From: Mycobacterium interjectum | Lineage (GTDB): Bacteria > Actinomycetota > Actinomycetes > Mycobacteriales > Mycobacteriaceae | DNA length: 64,000 nt | NCBI GenBank assembly: GCA_002102225.1 | Contig: LQPB01000037.1 | Coordinates: forward strand, 62,001 to 126,000 | Direction: 5' to 3' | Part shown: positions 24,347-34,488 of the stretch, in pieces | Layout: each line of letters begins with the position of its first letter | Numbering within the stretch: position 1 is the stretch's first letter | The notes under the pieces: model-generated | Told to the model about the DNA's origin: nothing | Seen by the model: only the letters and a program-made list of their open reading frames with translations | The model's database searches: none | Made by a program: the position numbers and the translations under genes

Positions 24347-25789
24347 ATGACTGACCGCCATACCACCACCGACGCCGGCATCCCCGCACCCAGTGATGAC
24401 CAATCGCTGACGATCGGCCCCGACGGGCCGATCCTGCTGCAGGATCACTACCTGATCGAACAGATGGCGATGTTCAACCGGGAGCGCATCCCGGAACGCC
24501 AGCCGCACGCCAAGGGCGGCGGCGCCTTCGGTCACTTCGAGGTGACTAACGACGTCAGCCAATACACCCGGGCGGCGGTGTTCCAGCCGGGCACCAAAAC
24601 CGAGACGCTGATCCGGTTTTCGACCGTCGCCGGCGAGCGCGGCAGCCCGGACACCTGGCGGGATCCGCGCGGCTTCGCGCTGAAGTTTTACACGACCGAG
24701 GGCAACTTCGACATGGTCGGCAACAACACGCCGGTCTTCTTCATGCGCGACCCGATGAAGTTCCAGCACTTCATCCGGTCCCAAAAGCGCATGCAGGCAA
24801 CGAATTTGCGCGACCACAACATGCAATGGGATTTCTGGACGCTGTCGCCGGAGTCCGCGCACCAGGTCACCTGGCTGATGGGCGATCGCGGGATCCCCAA
24901 GAGCTGGCGGCAGATGAACGGCTACAGCAGCCACACCTACAGCTGGATCAACGCCGGCGGCGAGATCTTCTGGGTGAAGTACCACTTCATCACCGATCAG
25001 GGCGTGGAGTTCCTGACCCAGGAAGACGCCGACCGGCTGGCCGGGGAGGACGGCGACTATCACCAGCGGGACCTGTACGACGCGATCGAGCGCGGCGATC
25101 ACCCGAGCTGGACGCTGAAGATGCAGATCATGCCGTACGAGGAGGCCAGGAACTACCGGTTCAACCCGTTCGACCTGACCAAGGTGTGGCCGCACGGCGA
25201 CTACCCGCTGATCGATGTCGGCAAGCTGACGCTGGACCGCAACGTCACCGACTACCACACCGAAATCGAGCAGGCGGCGTTCGAGCCCAACAACATCGTT
25301 CCCGGCACCGGATTGAGCCCCGACAAGATGTTGCAGGCCCGCGGGTTCTCCTACTCCGACGCGCACCGCGCCCGGCTGGGGACCAACTACCGGCAGATCC
25401 CCGTCAACACGCCGAAGGTCGAGGTGAACAGCTACTCCAAGGACGGCGCGATGCGGATGAGCAACGTCGCCGATCCGGTGTACGCGCCCAATTCCTACGG
25501 CGGCCCGCAGGCGGACCCCGCCCGCGCCGCCGAGGTGCGCTGGCACGCCGACGGCGACATGGTCCGCGCCGCATACACGCTGCACCCCGAGGACGACGAC
25601 TGGGGGCAGGCCGGCACCATGGTCCGCGAGGTGCTTGACGATGCGGCCCGGGAACGCTTGGCGCACAACATCATCGGGCACGTTTCCAAGGGCGTCAAAG
25701 AGCCGGTGCTGTCGCGGGTGTTCGAGTACTGGCGCAACGTCGACCCCGACCTCGGGAAGAAAGTGGAGGAGGGGGTGCGGGCGCAATAA
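24347..25789 (+). CDS. Monofunctional haem catalase
   Basis: This 480-residue small-subunit (clade 3 type) catalase degrades hydrogen peroxide. The distal His is in [14 protein letters not shown] (His54) and the distal Asn in [13 protein letters not shown]. The proximal haem Tyr is in the [17 protein letters not shown] segment, followed by the conserved RQIPVN. The [26 protein letters not shown] block is diagnostic. It differs from KatG, which is a peroxidase-type enzyme; M. tuberculosis lacks this class as far as I recall. The ATG at 24347 follows AAGAGGTAGCGAA. It sits in an otherwise collinear block as an insertion. Confidence 0.95.
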   Translation: MTDRHTTTDAGIPAPSDDQSLTIGPDGPILLQDHYLIEQMAMFNRERIPERQPHAKGGGAFGHFEVTNDVSQYTRAAVFQPGTKTETLIRFSTVAGERGSPDTWRDPRGFALKFYTTEGNFDMVGNNTPVFFMRDPMKFQHFIRSQKRMQATNLRDHNMQWDFWTLSPESAHQVTWLMGDRGIPKSWRQMNGYSSHTYSWINAGGEIFWVKYHFITDQGVEFLTQEDADRLAGEDGDYHQRDLYDAIERGDHPSWTLKMQIMPYEEARNYRFNPFDLTKVWPHGDYPLIDVGKLTLDRNVTDYHTEIEQAAFEPNNIVPGTGLSPDKMLQARGFSYSDAHRARLGTNYRQIPVNTPKVEVNSYSKDGAMRMSNVADPVYAPNSYGGPQADPARAAEVRWHADGDMVRAAYTLHPEDDDWGQAGTMVREVLDDAARERLAHNIIGHVSKGVKEPVLSRVFEYWRNVDPDLGKKVEEGVRAQ

Positions 25790-25835
25790 TCCGGCGTTCG
25801 CTATCGCGCACCCGGCACTGGCATGATCGAAACCC

Positions 25836-26489
25836 ATGACCATGCGGATCTGTGCCGCGGTGGTGACCGTCGGCGTGGCGGTCGGAACGGCTTTGGGTGT
25901 TCCCGTGGCGGTCGCGCATCCGTCGGAGCCCGGGGTGGTCAATTACGCGGTGCTGGGCAAGGGCTCGGTCGGCAACATCGTCGGCGGCCCGATGGGCTGG
26001 GAGTCGACGTTTACCCAGCCCTTCCAGGGGTTCTCGGTCGACGTGCCGGTGTGCAACAACTGGGCCGACATCGGGCTGCCGGAGGTGTTCGACGATCCGG
26101 ACCTGGCCTCGTTCAACGGGGCGACCACCCAGACCTCGGCCAACGACCAGACCCATTTCGTCAAGCAGGCGGTCGGGGTGTTCGCCAGTGATGACGCCGC
26201 GGCGCGGGCGTTCCATCGCGTCGTGGACCGGACCGTCGGTTGCTCGGGGCAGACCACCGCGATGCATCTGGACAACGGGAGCACTCAGGTGTGGTCGTTC
26301 GACGGCGGCCCGGCGACGGGTACGGACGCCGGTTGGACCAAGCAGGAGGCGGGCACCGACCGGCGCTGCTTCGATCAAACCAGGCTGCGCGAAAACGTGT
26401 TGCTGCAGGCCAAGGTCTGCCAATCTGGCAACGCGGGTCCCGCGGTCAACGTCCTGGCCGGGGCGATGCAGAACGCGCTGGGCCAGTAG
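25836..26489 (+). CDS. Secreted sensor-domain (PknH_C-like) protein, Rv3705c-type
   Basis: The 217-residue protein has a signal peptide (MRICAAVVTVGVAVGTALGVPVAVA) and an extracytoplasmic domain with four or more cysteines (VPVCNNWADIG, RTVGCSGQ, RRCFDQ, AKVCQSG). These are spaced as in the PknH C-terminal sensor family, in which two disulfides stabilise the fold. Expected location is the periplasm or outside. The ligand is unknown. ATG at 25836 or 25842. It lies between the catalase and the ergothioneine operon. Confidence 0.85.
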   Translation: MTMRICAAVVTVGVAVGTALGVPVAVAHPSEPGVVNYAVLGKGSVGNIVGGPMGWESTFTQPFQGFSVDVPVCNNWADIGLPEVFDDPDLASFNGATTQTSANDQTHFVKQAVGVFASDDAAARAFHRVVDRTVGCSGQTTAMHLDNGSTQVWSFDGGPATGTDAGWTKQEAGTDRRCFDQTRLRENVLLQAKVCQSGNAGPAVNVLAGAMQNALGQ

Positions 26490-26656
26490 CGTGGACCCGC
26501 GCACCCGGGTGGGCTCGGATGGTTTTGACGGAGAAGTCCCGGCGGGACGGGAATATGTCGGTGCGATCTGCAAGATGAAGTAGTGGCGATATTTCTCCGT
26601 TCGTTGCGCAACCAGCGGTCCGCGTCGCCAGCCCCGGGCCTCGAAGGGATCGTGAT

Positions 26657-27916
26657 ATGACGTCCGCCGCCGTCAGCGCCGCCCAAGCCGAAATGGTCGA
26701 CTCTGCCGCCGCCGCGAAATACATCGCCGAGGGCTGCCTGATCGATGGACCGCTGCGGCGTATCGGCCTGGAACTGGAAGGGCATTGCCACGACCTGACC
26801 GACCCGCACCGCCGCCCCGGTTGGGACGAAATCAGCGACGTGCTCGATCAGCTGCCCGCCCTGCCCGACGGCAGCGTCGTCACCGTCGAACCCGGGGGAG
26901 CCGTCGAGTTGTCCGGCCCGCCCGCCGACGGGGTGCTGGCCTCGGTCGACGCGATGAATCGGGATCAGGCCGTGCTGCGGTCGGCCCTAGCCGACGCCGG
27001 GCTGGGCCTGGTTTTCCTCGGCGCCGACCCGCTGCGGCCGCCGAAGCGCATCAACCCGGGCCCGCGCTACCGCGCCATGGAGCGGTTCTTCGGCGCCAGC
27101 CGCTCCGGGGAGGCGGGCGCGGCGATGATGACGTCCACCGCGTCGATTCAGGTCAACGTGGACGCCGGGCCGCGGGATGGCTGGGCGGCGCGGGTCCGGC
27201 TGGCCCACGCGCTGGGCCCGACGATGATCGCGATCTCGGCGAATTCCCCGATGCTGGGCGGCGAGTTCACCGGCTGGGTGTCGACGCGGCAGCGGGTGTG
27301 GGGCGACATGGACTCGGCGCGCTGCGGACCGATCCTGGGCGCCAGCGGCGACGACCCGGGCACCGACTGGGCGCGCTATGCGCTCAAGGCCCCGGTGATG
27401 CTGGTGCGCGACCCCGAAGCCGTGGCCGTCACCCGGTGGGTGCCCTTCGCGGACTGGGTGGACGGCCGGGTATTGCTCGGCGAGCGGCGCCCGACGATCG
27501 CCGACCTGGAATACCACCTGACCACGCTGTTCCCGCCGGTGCGCCCGAGGCAGTGGCTGGAAATCCGCTACCTCGACAGCGTGCCCGACGCGTTGTGGCC
27601 GGCGGTGGTGTTCACGTTGGTCGCGCTGCTCGACGACCCGGTCGCCGCCGACCTGGCGGCCGAGGCCGTCGAACCGGTGGCCACCGCCTGGGACACGGCG
27701 GCCCGGGTGGGCCTCCGCGACCGGCGCCTCTACGAGGCGGCCAACAAGTGCATGGCGATCGCGGCGGAGCGGGCGCCCGCGCAGCTGACCGAGTCGATGC
27801 AGCTCCTGGCGAGCGGCGTCGAGCGGGGCCGATGTCCGGGCGACGACTTTTCCGACCGGGTCATCGAGCATGGCATCGCGCCGGTGGTGGCGCGGATGGC
27901 GCAAGGGGGCCCGTGA
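26657..27916 (+). CDS. egtA: Glutamate-cysteine ligase, ergothioneine pathway
   Basis: The 419-residue GCS2-type ligase joins L-glutamate and L-cysteine to gamma-glutamylcysteine, the sulfur donor for ergothioneine. It shows [13 protein letters not shown] (glutamate/Mg site), [15 protein letters not shown] (ATP/Mg-binding Glu residues), [16 protein letters not shown] and [15 protein letters not shown]. As the first gene of egtABCDE it is the likely promoter-proximal cistron; 167 bases precede it without a gene. The stop overlaps egtB by four bases (GTGA). Confidence 0.95.
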   Translation: MTSAAVSAAQAEMVDSAAAAKYIAEGCLIDGPLRRIGLELEGHCHDLTDPHRRPGWDEISDVLDQLPALPDGSVVTVEPGGAVELSGPPADGVLASVDAMNRDQAVLRSALADAGLGLVFLGADPLRPPKRINPGPRYRAMERFFGASRSGEAGAAMMTSTASIQVNVDAGPRDGWAARVRLAHALGPTMIAISANSPMLGGEFTGWVSTRQRVWGDMDSARCGPILGASGDDPGTDWARYALKAPVMLVRDPEAVAVTRWVPFADWVDGRVLLGERRPTIADLEYHLTTLFPPVRPRQWLEIRYLDSVPDALWPAVVFTLVALLDDPVAADLAAEAVEPVATAWDTAARVGLRDRRLYEAANKCMAIAAERAPAQLTESMQLLASGVERGRCPGDDFSDRVIEHGIAPVVARMAQGGP

Positions 27917-29217
27917 GGTCCCGACAGAGGCTTGCCGACGACATGGCGCGGGCGCGGGCGCGCACGCTGCGACTGGTCGATTTCGACGACGACGAGCTGT
28001 GGCGGCAGTACGACCCGTTGATGAGCCCGCTGGTGTGGGATCTGGCGCACATCGGTCAGCAGGAAGAGTTCTGGCTGCTGCGGGGCGGCGACCCGGCCCG
28101 GCCGGGGATGTTGCCGCCGGCCGTCGAGGGCCTCTACGACGCGTTCGAACACTCCCGGGCCAGCCGCGTGGAGTTGCCGCTGCTGCCCCCCGAGCGGGCG
28201 CGGTCTTATTGCCGCACCGTGCGGTCGGCCGCGCTGGACGCTTTGGACGCGCTGCCCGACGACCCCGCCGGCGAGCAAGCGGCGTTCGTCTTCGGGCTGG
28301 TGGTCAGCCACGAAAACCAGCACGACGAGACCATGCTGCAGGCGCTGAACCTGCGCACCGGTGCGCCGCTGCTGACCGACGCTTCCGCCCTGCCCGCGGG
28401 CCGGCCGGGGGTGGCCGGAACGGCGGTGCTGATCCCGGGCGGCCCCTTCGTGCTCGGCGTCGACGCCGCGAGCGAACCGTACTCGCTCGACAACGAACGC
28501 CCCGCACACGTCGTGGACGTGCCGGCGTTCCGGATCGGCCGGGTTCCGGTCACCAACGGCGAGTGGCGCCAGTTCATCGACGACGGCGGCTACCACCAGC
28601 CGCGGTGGTGGTCGCAGCGCGGCTGGCAGCACGGTCAGGCCGCGGGCCTGACCGCGCCGCAGTTCTGGAGTCGCGACGCCAAAACCCGCACCCGGTTCGG
28701 CTTCATCGAGGACATTCCCGCCGACGAGCCCGTGCAGCACGTCACCTACTTCGAGGCCGAGGCCTACGCCGCCTGGGCCGGCGCCCGGCTGCCCACGGAG
28801 GTGGAATGGGAGAAGGCCTGCGCGTGGGACCCGGCGAGCGGCACCCGGCGCCGCTATCCCTGGGGTGAACAGGAGCCGTCCGAGGCCCTGGCCAACCTGG
28901 GCGGCACCGCGCTGCGTCCCGCGCCCGTCGGCGCGTACCCCGCCGGCGCGTCGGCCTACGGGGTGGAGCAGCTGCTCGGTGACGTCTGGGAGTGGACCGC
29001 CTCGCCGTTGCGGCCCTGGCCGGGCTTCGTCCCGATGATTTACGAGCGCTACTCCCAGCCGTTCTTCGACGGCGACTACCGGGTGCTGCGCGGCGGCTCG
29101 TGGGCCGTGGCGGCGGCGATCCTGCGGCCGAGCTTCCGCAACTGGGACCACCCGGTGCGGCGGCAGATCTTCTCCGGTGTGCGGCTGGCCTGGGACGTGC
29201 TGGAGGAATCGGCCTGA
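27913..29217 (+). CDS. egtB: Hercynine oxygenase (ergothioneine sulfoxide synthase)
   Basis: The 434-residue non-haem iron enzyme couples oxygen, hercynine and gamma-glutamylcysteine. An N-terminal DinB domain carries the iron triad, His46 (WDLAHIG) and the HX3HXE motif HENQHDE (His133, His137). The C-terminal formylglycine-generating-type domain has [38 protein letters not shown] and [11 protein letters not shown], ending VLRGGSWAV and GVRLAWDV. The GTG at 27913 overlapping the egtA stop is the most economical start; an ATG ten codons on (27943) is possible. Confidence 0.95.
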   Translation: MRSRQRLADDMARARARTLRLVDFDDDELWRQYDPLMSPLVWDLAHIGQQEEFWLLRGGDPARPGMLPPAVEGLYDAFEHSRASRVELPLLPPERARSYCRTVRSAALDALDALPDDPAGEQAAFVFGLVVSHENQHDETMLQALNLRTGAPLLTDASALPAGRPGVAGTAVLIPGGPFVLGVDAASEPYSLDNERPAHVVDVPAFRIGRVPVTNGEWRQFIDDGGYHQPRWWSQRGWQHGQAAGLTAPQFWSRDAKTRTRFGFIEDIPADEPVQHVTYFEAEAYAAWAGARLPTEVEWEKACAWDPASGTRRRYPWGEQEPSEALANLGGTALRPAPVGAYPAGASAYGVEQLLGDVWEWTASPLRPWPGFVPMIYERYSQPFFDGDYRVLRGGSWAVAAAILRPSFRNWDHPVRRQIFSGVRLAWDVLEESA

Positions 29218-29924
29218 TGTGTCGCCACCTGGGCTGGCTCGGCGCCGACGTAACCGTCTCCTCTTTGGTGCTGGACCCGCCGTGCGGGCTGCGGGTGCAG
29301 TCGTACGCCCCGCGTCGCCAGAAGCACGGCCTGATGAACGCCGACGGTTGGGGCGTCGGGTTTTTCGATCGCGGGGTGCCCCGCCGCTGGCGCAGCCCGG
29401 CACCGCTGTGGGGCGACGTGTCGTTCGACTCGATCGCGCCGGCGCTGCGCAGCCACTGCGTGGTGGCCGCGGTGCGCTCGGCGACCGTGGGGATGCCGAT
29501 CGAGGCCAGCGCGACCGCGCCGTTCACCGACGGCCGCTGGCTGTTGTCGCACAACGGGATCGTCGATCGCGCGGTGCTGCCGCCCACCTCGTCTGCCGAA
29601 TCCTCTTGCGACAGCGCGATACTCGCGGCCACCCTCTTCGAACGCGGGCTCGATGCGCTGGGCGAAACCATCGCGGAGATCGGAACCGCCGACCCGCTCG
29701 CCCGGCTCAACATCGTGGCCGCCGACGGTTCCCGGCTGCTGGCGACCGCGTGGGGAGACACCCTGTTCGTCCTGCGCCGCGACGACGGGGTGGTGGTGGC
29801 CAGCGAGCCCTACGACGACGCGTCCGACTGGGACGAGGTGCCCGATCGGCACCTCGTCGACGTCACCCCGGCGGGCGTCCGGATCACCCCGCTGAGCCAC
29901 CCGCATTCGAAAGGATCTCGATGA
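29217..29924 (+). CDS. egtC: Gamma-glutamyl hercynylcysteine S-oxide hydrolase
   Basis: This class II (Ntn) amidohydrolase of 235 residues removes glutamate from the EgtB product. The initiator Met is followed directly by Cys2 (MCRHLGWLG), the N-terminal nucleophile. [36 protein letters not shown] and [13 protein letters not shown] are the usual glutaminase-like pocket segments. Its ATG overlaps the egtB stop (TGATG), which fixes the start and keeps Cys at position 2. Confidence 0.95.
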   Translation: MCRHLGWLGADVTVSSLVLDPPCGLRVQSYAPRRQKHGLMNADGWGVGFFDRGVPRRWRSPAPLWGDVSFDSIAPALRSHCVVAAVRSATVGMPIEASATAPFTDGRWLLSHNGIVDRAVLPPTSSAESSCDSAILAATLFERGLDALGETIAEIGTADPLARLNIVAADGSRLLATAWGDTLFVLRRDDGVVVASEPYDDASDWDEVPDRHLVDVTPAGVRITPLSHPHSKGSR

Positions 29925-30886
29925 CGCTGACGCTGTCCAACCACCTCGCCGCCGACTCCGCGTATCACGCGCTGCGACGGGACGTGCTCGACGGCCTGCA
30001 GCAGACGCCGAAAACCTTGCCGCCCAAGTGGTTCTACGATTCGGTGGGCAGCGACCTCTTCGACCAGATCACCCGGCTGCCCGAGTATTACCCGACCCGC
30101 GCCGAGGCCGAGATCCTGCGCGACCGGTCCGGCGAGGTTGCGTCGGCCAGCGAGGCCGACACCCTGGTCGAGCTGGGCGCCGGAACGTCGGAGAAGACGC
30201 GGCGGCTGCTGGACGCGCTGCGCGACCGCGGCTCGCTGCGCGGGTTCGTGCCGTTCGACGTCGACGCCAGCGTGCTGTCCGCCACCGCCACCGCCGTCCA
30301 GCGCGAATACCCGGGCGTCGAAATCAACGCCGTATGCGGGGATTTCGAGGAACACCTGACCGAGATCCCCGAAGCCGGCCGGCGGCTGTTCGTGTTCCTG
30401 GGATCGACGATTGGCAACCTCACGCCCGAGCCGCGCACGCAATTCCTCAGCACCCTGGCCGGGGTGATGCGGCCGGGCGACAGCCTGCTGCTGGGGACCG
30501 ACCTGGTCAAGGACGCCGAACGGCTGGTGCGTGCCTACGATGACGCCGCCGGGGTGACGGCCCGGTTCAACCGCAACGTGCTCGCGGTGATCAACCGCCA
30601 ACTCGACGCCGATTTCGACGTCGAGGCCTACCAGCACGTGGCGCGCTGGAACACCGACGAGGAACGCATCGAAATGTGGCTGCGGGCCGGCCGGCGCCAG
30701 CGGGTGCGGGTCGGGGCGCTCGACCTGACGGTCGATTTCGCGGACGGCGAGGAGATGCTCACCGAAGTGTCGTGCAAGTTCCGCCCGGACGGGGTCAGCG
30801 CCGAATTGGCCGAGGCCGGTCTGCGCCGCGTCCGGTGGTGGACCGACGGCGCGGGCGACTTCGGGCTGTCGCTGGCGGTGAAGTGA
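29921..30886 (+). CDS. egtD: Histidine N-alpha-trimethyltransferase
   Basis: The 321-residue enzyme methylates histidine three times to hercynine with AdoMet. It matches DUF2260/EgtD by [31 protein letters not shown] at the start, the AdoMet motif [17 protein letters not shown] (about residues 83-99), [11 protein letters not shown], and the histidine-binding Asn/Tyr/Glu region [17 protein letters not shown]. Its length equals the M. tuberculosis protein. It overlaps egtC by four bases (ATGA). Confidence 0.96.
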   Translation: MTLTLSNHLAADSAYHALRRDVLDGLQQTPKTLPPKWFYDSVGSDLFDQITRLPEYYPTRAEAEILRDRSGEVASASEADTLVELGAGTSEKTRRLLDALRDRGSLRGFVPFDVDASVLSATATAVQREYPGVEINAVCGDFEEHLTEIPEAGRRLFVFLGSTIGNLTPEPRTQFLSTLAGVMRPGDSLLLGTDLVKDAERLVRAYDDAAGVTARFNRNVLAVINRQLDADFDVEAYQHVARWNTDEERIEMWLRAGRRQRVRVGALDLTVDFADGEEMLTEVSCKFRPDGVSAELAEAGLRRVRWWTDGAGDFGLSLAVK

Positions 30887-32025
30887 CGCCGGATTCGCTG
30901 GCCGACCGGTGGCGGGCGGCCCGTCCGCCGGCGGCCGGGCTGCACCTCGACAGCGCCGCCTGTTCGCGCCAGGGTTTCGCGGCGCTCGACGCGGCCGCCA
31001 AGCACGCGGTGCACGAGGCCGAGGTCGGCGCCTATGTCGCGGCCGAGGCGGCGGCCCCGGTGCTTGACGCCGGACGGGCCGCGGTCGCGTCGCTGTGCGG
31101 CATGCCCGACGCCGAGGTCGTGTTCACCACCGGCTCGCTGCACGCGCTGGATCTGCTGCTGGGCGCCTGGCCGGCCGACCGGCGCACGCTGGCCTGCCTG
31201 CCCGGCGAGTACGGGCCCAACCTGGCCGTGATGGCCGCATACGGGTTCGAGGTGCGCACCTTGCCGACCCTCGGCGACGGCAGGCTGGCGCTCGACGACG
31301 CGGCATTCCAGCTTGGCGAGGACCCGCCGGACTTGGTGCACCTCACGCCGCTGGCCAGCCACCGCGGCGTGGTGCAGCCCCTTGCCATGGTGGCCAGGCT
31401 CTGCCGTGAACTGGGCGTGCCGCTGGTGGTCGACGCCGCACAGGCGCTGGGGCACGTCGACTGCGCCGTCGGCGCCGACGCCATGTACTCGTCGTCGCGC
31501 AAATGGATCGCCGGGCCGCGCGGCGTCGGCGCCCTGGCGGTGCGACCCGCGCTGATGGATCGGCTGACGCCGCGAGTGCCGGCTCCGCAGTGGGCCGCGG
31601 GCCTGTCGGTGGCGCAGCAACTCGGCTTTGGGGAGGCCAACGACGCTGCGCGCGTCGGCTTTTCGGTCGCCGTCGGCGAACATCTGGCCTACGGGCCGGA
31701 AGCGATCCGGGCTCGGTTGGCCGAGCTCGGCGACATCGCCCGCAGCCTGCTGGCCGACGTCGACGGCTGGCTGGTGGTCGAGGAGCCCGAGGAGCCGAGC
31801 GCCATCACCACGCTGGCCCCCGTCGACGGCGCCGACCCCGAGGCGGTGCGGGCATGGTTGCTCGCCGAGCGGCGCATCGTGACCACCTACGCGGGGGTGG
31901 CGCGGGCGCCGCACGAGCTGTCCGCGCCGGTGCTGCGGATCTCGCCCCACGTCGACACCACCGCCGACGACCTGGAGAGCTTCGCCGAGGCGCTGATCGC
32001 GGCGACCGCGGCGACCGGCACCTAG
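30883..32025 (+). CDS. egtE: Hercynylcysteine sulfoxide lyase (PLP)
   Basis: The 380-residue fold-type-I PLP enzyme cleaves the C-S bond of hercynylcysteine sulfoxide to give ergothioneine. The PLP lysine is in [31 protein letters not shown] supplies the cofactor-binding Asp/His; [15 protein letters not shown] resembles cysteine-desulfurase relatives. The GTG start overlaps the egtD stop (GTGA). It completes a five-gene operon in which every junction overlaps. Confidence 0.94.
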   Translation: MTPDSLADRWRAARPPAAGLHLDSAACSRQGFAALDAAAKHAVHEAEVGAYVAAEAAAPVLDAGRAAVASLCGMPDAEVVFTTGSLHALDLLLGAWPADRRTLACLPGEYGPNLAVMAAYGFEVRTLPTLGDGRLALDDAAFQLGEDPPDLVHLTPLASHRGVVQPLAMVARLCRELGVPLVVDAAQALGHVDCAVGADAMYSSSRKWIAGPRGVGALAVRPALMDRLTPRVPAPQWAAGLSVAQQLGFGEANDAARVGFSVAVGEHLAYGPEAIRARLAELGDIARSLLADVDGWLVVEEPEEPSAITTLAPVDGADPEAVRAWLLAERRIVTTYAGVARAPHELSAPVLRISPHVDTTADDLESFAEALIAATAATGT

Positions 32026-32346
32026 CGGCCCCGCCGGGCCCGCCGCCCGAAGAAACCGATTCGGGAAATCCGGCGGCTAGTTCTGACCGAAAGTATGAAA
32101 AGCCCTGTGCTTATTAGGCGCGTGTGCGGTAGGTTTTGCCTAGCGCGCGCCCGGGGTTAAGGGTCGGCCCGCGACGGCACGCCCTCGATGGCTTGTGGGT
32201 GAGAAAGGGTGCCGGATGAGATCCGCTCCGATGCTGGAGGCGGCGGCCCGGGACGGGCTGACCGGCGAATTGGGTTCGGCCGCAGCGTCATTCGGCTCGC
32301 TACCGCCCGACCCTGCTCTGTGCGGCGTGTGTGAAAGGAGAGGGCG
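32026..32346. other. Intergenic region upstream of the PE gene
   Basis: The 321 bases hold no convincing long gene. A 47-codon frame at 32216-32359 (MRSAPMLEAAARDGLTG...) is preceded by AAAGGG and overlaps the PE start by 13 bases; it may be a leader ORF or chance. The PE ribosome site AAGGAGAG lies at 32334-32341. The 32087-32160 stretch is less GC-rich than its surroundings and is the most likely promoter zone; no certain -10/-35 pair is seen. Confidence 0.4.
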
Positions 32347-33768
32347 ATGTCGTATGTGATCACCGTGCCGGACGCGGTGCAGGGTGCAGCTGGGGACTTG
32401 GCAGGTATTCGTGCCTCGCTGACCCAGGCCGCCGCGGCCGCGGGCCCCACCACCACCGGGATAGCGGCGTCCGCTGCAGACGAGGTATCGATCGCGATCG
32501 CTTCGCTGTTCGGCAGCGCCGGCCGGCAATTTCAAGCTCTGAACGCTCAAGCGCAGGCATTCCACGCAGAGTTCGAAAGCTTGCTGAGCGCTGGTGCGGC
32601 GGCATATGTCAGCGCCGAGGCCGCTAACGCGGGGCAGGTTTTGAGCAACGCGGTGACCGGTGGCGGCCCAGCGGCCGCCGCGGCGGTACCCGCCGCGACC
32701 TACCGCACCTTCAACCTTTTCAACAACGCACTCGACATCAATATCGGGACGGGTGGCATCCAAATCACGATCAGCACACCCGGGGTCATCTTGCCGGCGG
32801 TGCACGTGCCCCCGATCAACGTCGCCCCCTTCAACCTGCCCCAGCTCACCATTCCGCCCATCAACATTCCGGCCGGTTCCACGGTCGCCAATGTCACGGT
32901 GAGTCCGTTCAGCTTGCCGCAACTGTCGATACCGTCTATCAATATCCCGGCCGGCACCACCCCCGCCAACATCACCGTCGGCGCATTCGACCTGCCGTCG
33001 ATAACCACCCCCGCCATCACGGTGCCGCCGATCAACCTGCCCGCGGTGACCATCCCGCCGTTCCAGACGCCCCTGATCCAAGTGACGGGCTGGAGCCTGC
33101 CTTCGATAACCGTCCCGCAAATCACTCTTCCGCAGATACAGTTCCCGGACATCAATGTTCCGGGGGGTGGCCAGACAGTGGTCCACTTACACACCGGTAA
33201 CGTCCTCTTCCCGGACTATGACATCAACCTTGAATCGTTCGATTTCGCGCCATCGCTCGGCTTAAACACACTGGGCTACATCACTCAAATCAACATCCCC
33301 AGTATCCAAATCGGGGCTTTCACCCTGCCCTACCTGAGCATCAGCAACCCGAGTGGCGGCAGCTACGTGTTTCCGGCCGTCGGCTCCGTCGGCCTGTCCG
33401 GCTTCTCCATCCCGTCGGTCACCGTTCCGCCCATCGCCGTCGGCGGTTTCACGCTGCCGCAGGTCAGTTGGCCGGCCATCACCACGGCGCCGCTGACCGT
33501 CCCGCCGATCGGCGTAGGCGGTTTCACGCTGCCGCAGGTCAGTTGGCCGGGGTTCGCCACGGCGCCGCTGACCATCCCGCCCATCGGCGTCGGCGGCTTC
33601 AGCCTGCCCGACGTCAACATCCCCAACATCACCCTGGCCCCCGTTCAGCAGGAGCAGTTCACGATCCCGCCAATACCCACCTGGCTGAACGGAGCGACCG
33701 TCATAGCAAACGACTTTGTTTCGATCGTGGAAGACGTCGCGGCCAGCCTGCTGGGCGTGAGCCCCTAA
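32347..33768 (+). CDS. PE-family protein with Leu-Pro/Ile-Pro repeat C-terminal domain
   Basis: The 473-residue protein has an N-terminal PE domain of about 95 residues (MSYVITVPDAVQGAAGDLAGI), with Pro-Asp in place of the usual Pro-Glu. It ends in the type VII secretion signal YxxxE as YVSAE (Tyr87-Glu91). The rest is an extended repeat domain with units of the type FxLPxhxhPxhxhP (h hydrophobic), most regular near the end where a 25-residue unit (VGGFTLPQVSWP...APLTVPPIG) recurs. This is neither PGRS nor classical MPTR. It suggests a beta-solenoid or fibrous surface protein. Export by an ESX system is inferred; no PPE or Esx partner is adjacent. Confidence 0.85.
   Translation: MSYVITVPDAVQGAAGDLAGIRASLTQAAAAAGPTTTGIAASAADEVSIAIASLFGSAGRQFQALNAQAQAFHAEFESLLSAGAAAYVSAEAANAGQVLSNAVTGGGPAAAAAVPAATYRTFNLFNNALDINIGTGGIQITISTPGVILPAVHVPPINVAPFNLPQLTIPPINIPAGSTVANVTVSPFSLPQLSIPSINIPAGTTPANITVGAFDLPSITTPAITVPPINLPAVTIPPFQTPLIQVTGWSLPSITVPQITLPQIQFPDINVPGGGQTVVHLHTGNVLFPDYDINLESFDFAPSLGLNTLGYITQINIPSIQIGAFTLPYLSISNPSGGSYVFPAVGSVGLSGFSIPSVTVPPIAVGGFTLPQVSWPAITTAPLTVPPIGVGGFTLPQVSWPGFATAPLTIPPIGVGGFSLPDVNIPNITLAPVQQEQFTIPPIPTWLNGATVIANDFVSIVEDVAASLLGVSP
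33442..33550 (+). repeat. 75-bp tandem repeat within the PE gene
   Basis: The segment beginning GGCGGTTTCACGCTGCCGCA at 33442 recurs exactly at 33517, 34 bases matching before the copies diverge (GGTTTCACGCTGCCGCAGGT and the AGTTGGCCGG that follows). A third, diverged copy starts near 33592. The 75-base period is 25 codons and keeps the frame, so unit number could vary between strains. Confidence 0.75.
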
Positions 33769-33792
33769 CCCGCGCGTGGCGCGGTTACATCC

Positions 33793-34488
<696 letters not shown>

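Noticed and set aside
26490..26656. Extra small gene before egtA
   Set aside because: Only short frames without ribosome sites; likely the egt promoter region.
33120..33700. MPTR or PGRS classification of the PE protein
   Set aside because: No NxGxGNxG or GGAGGN motifs; repeats are Leu-Pro/Ile-Pro type.
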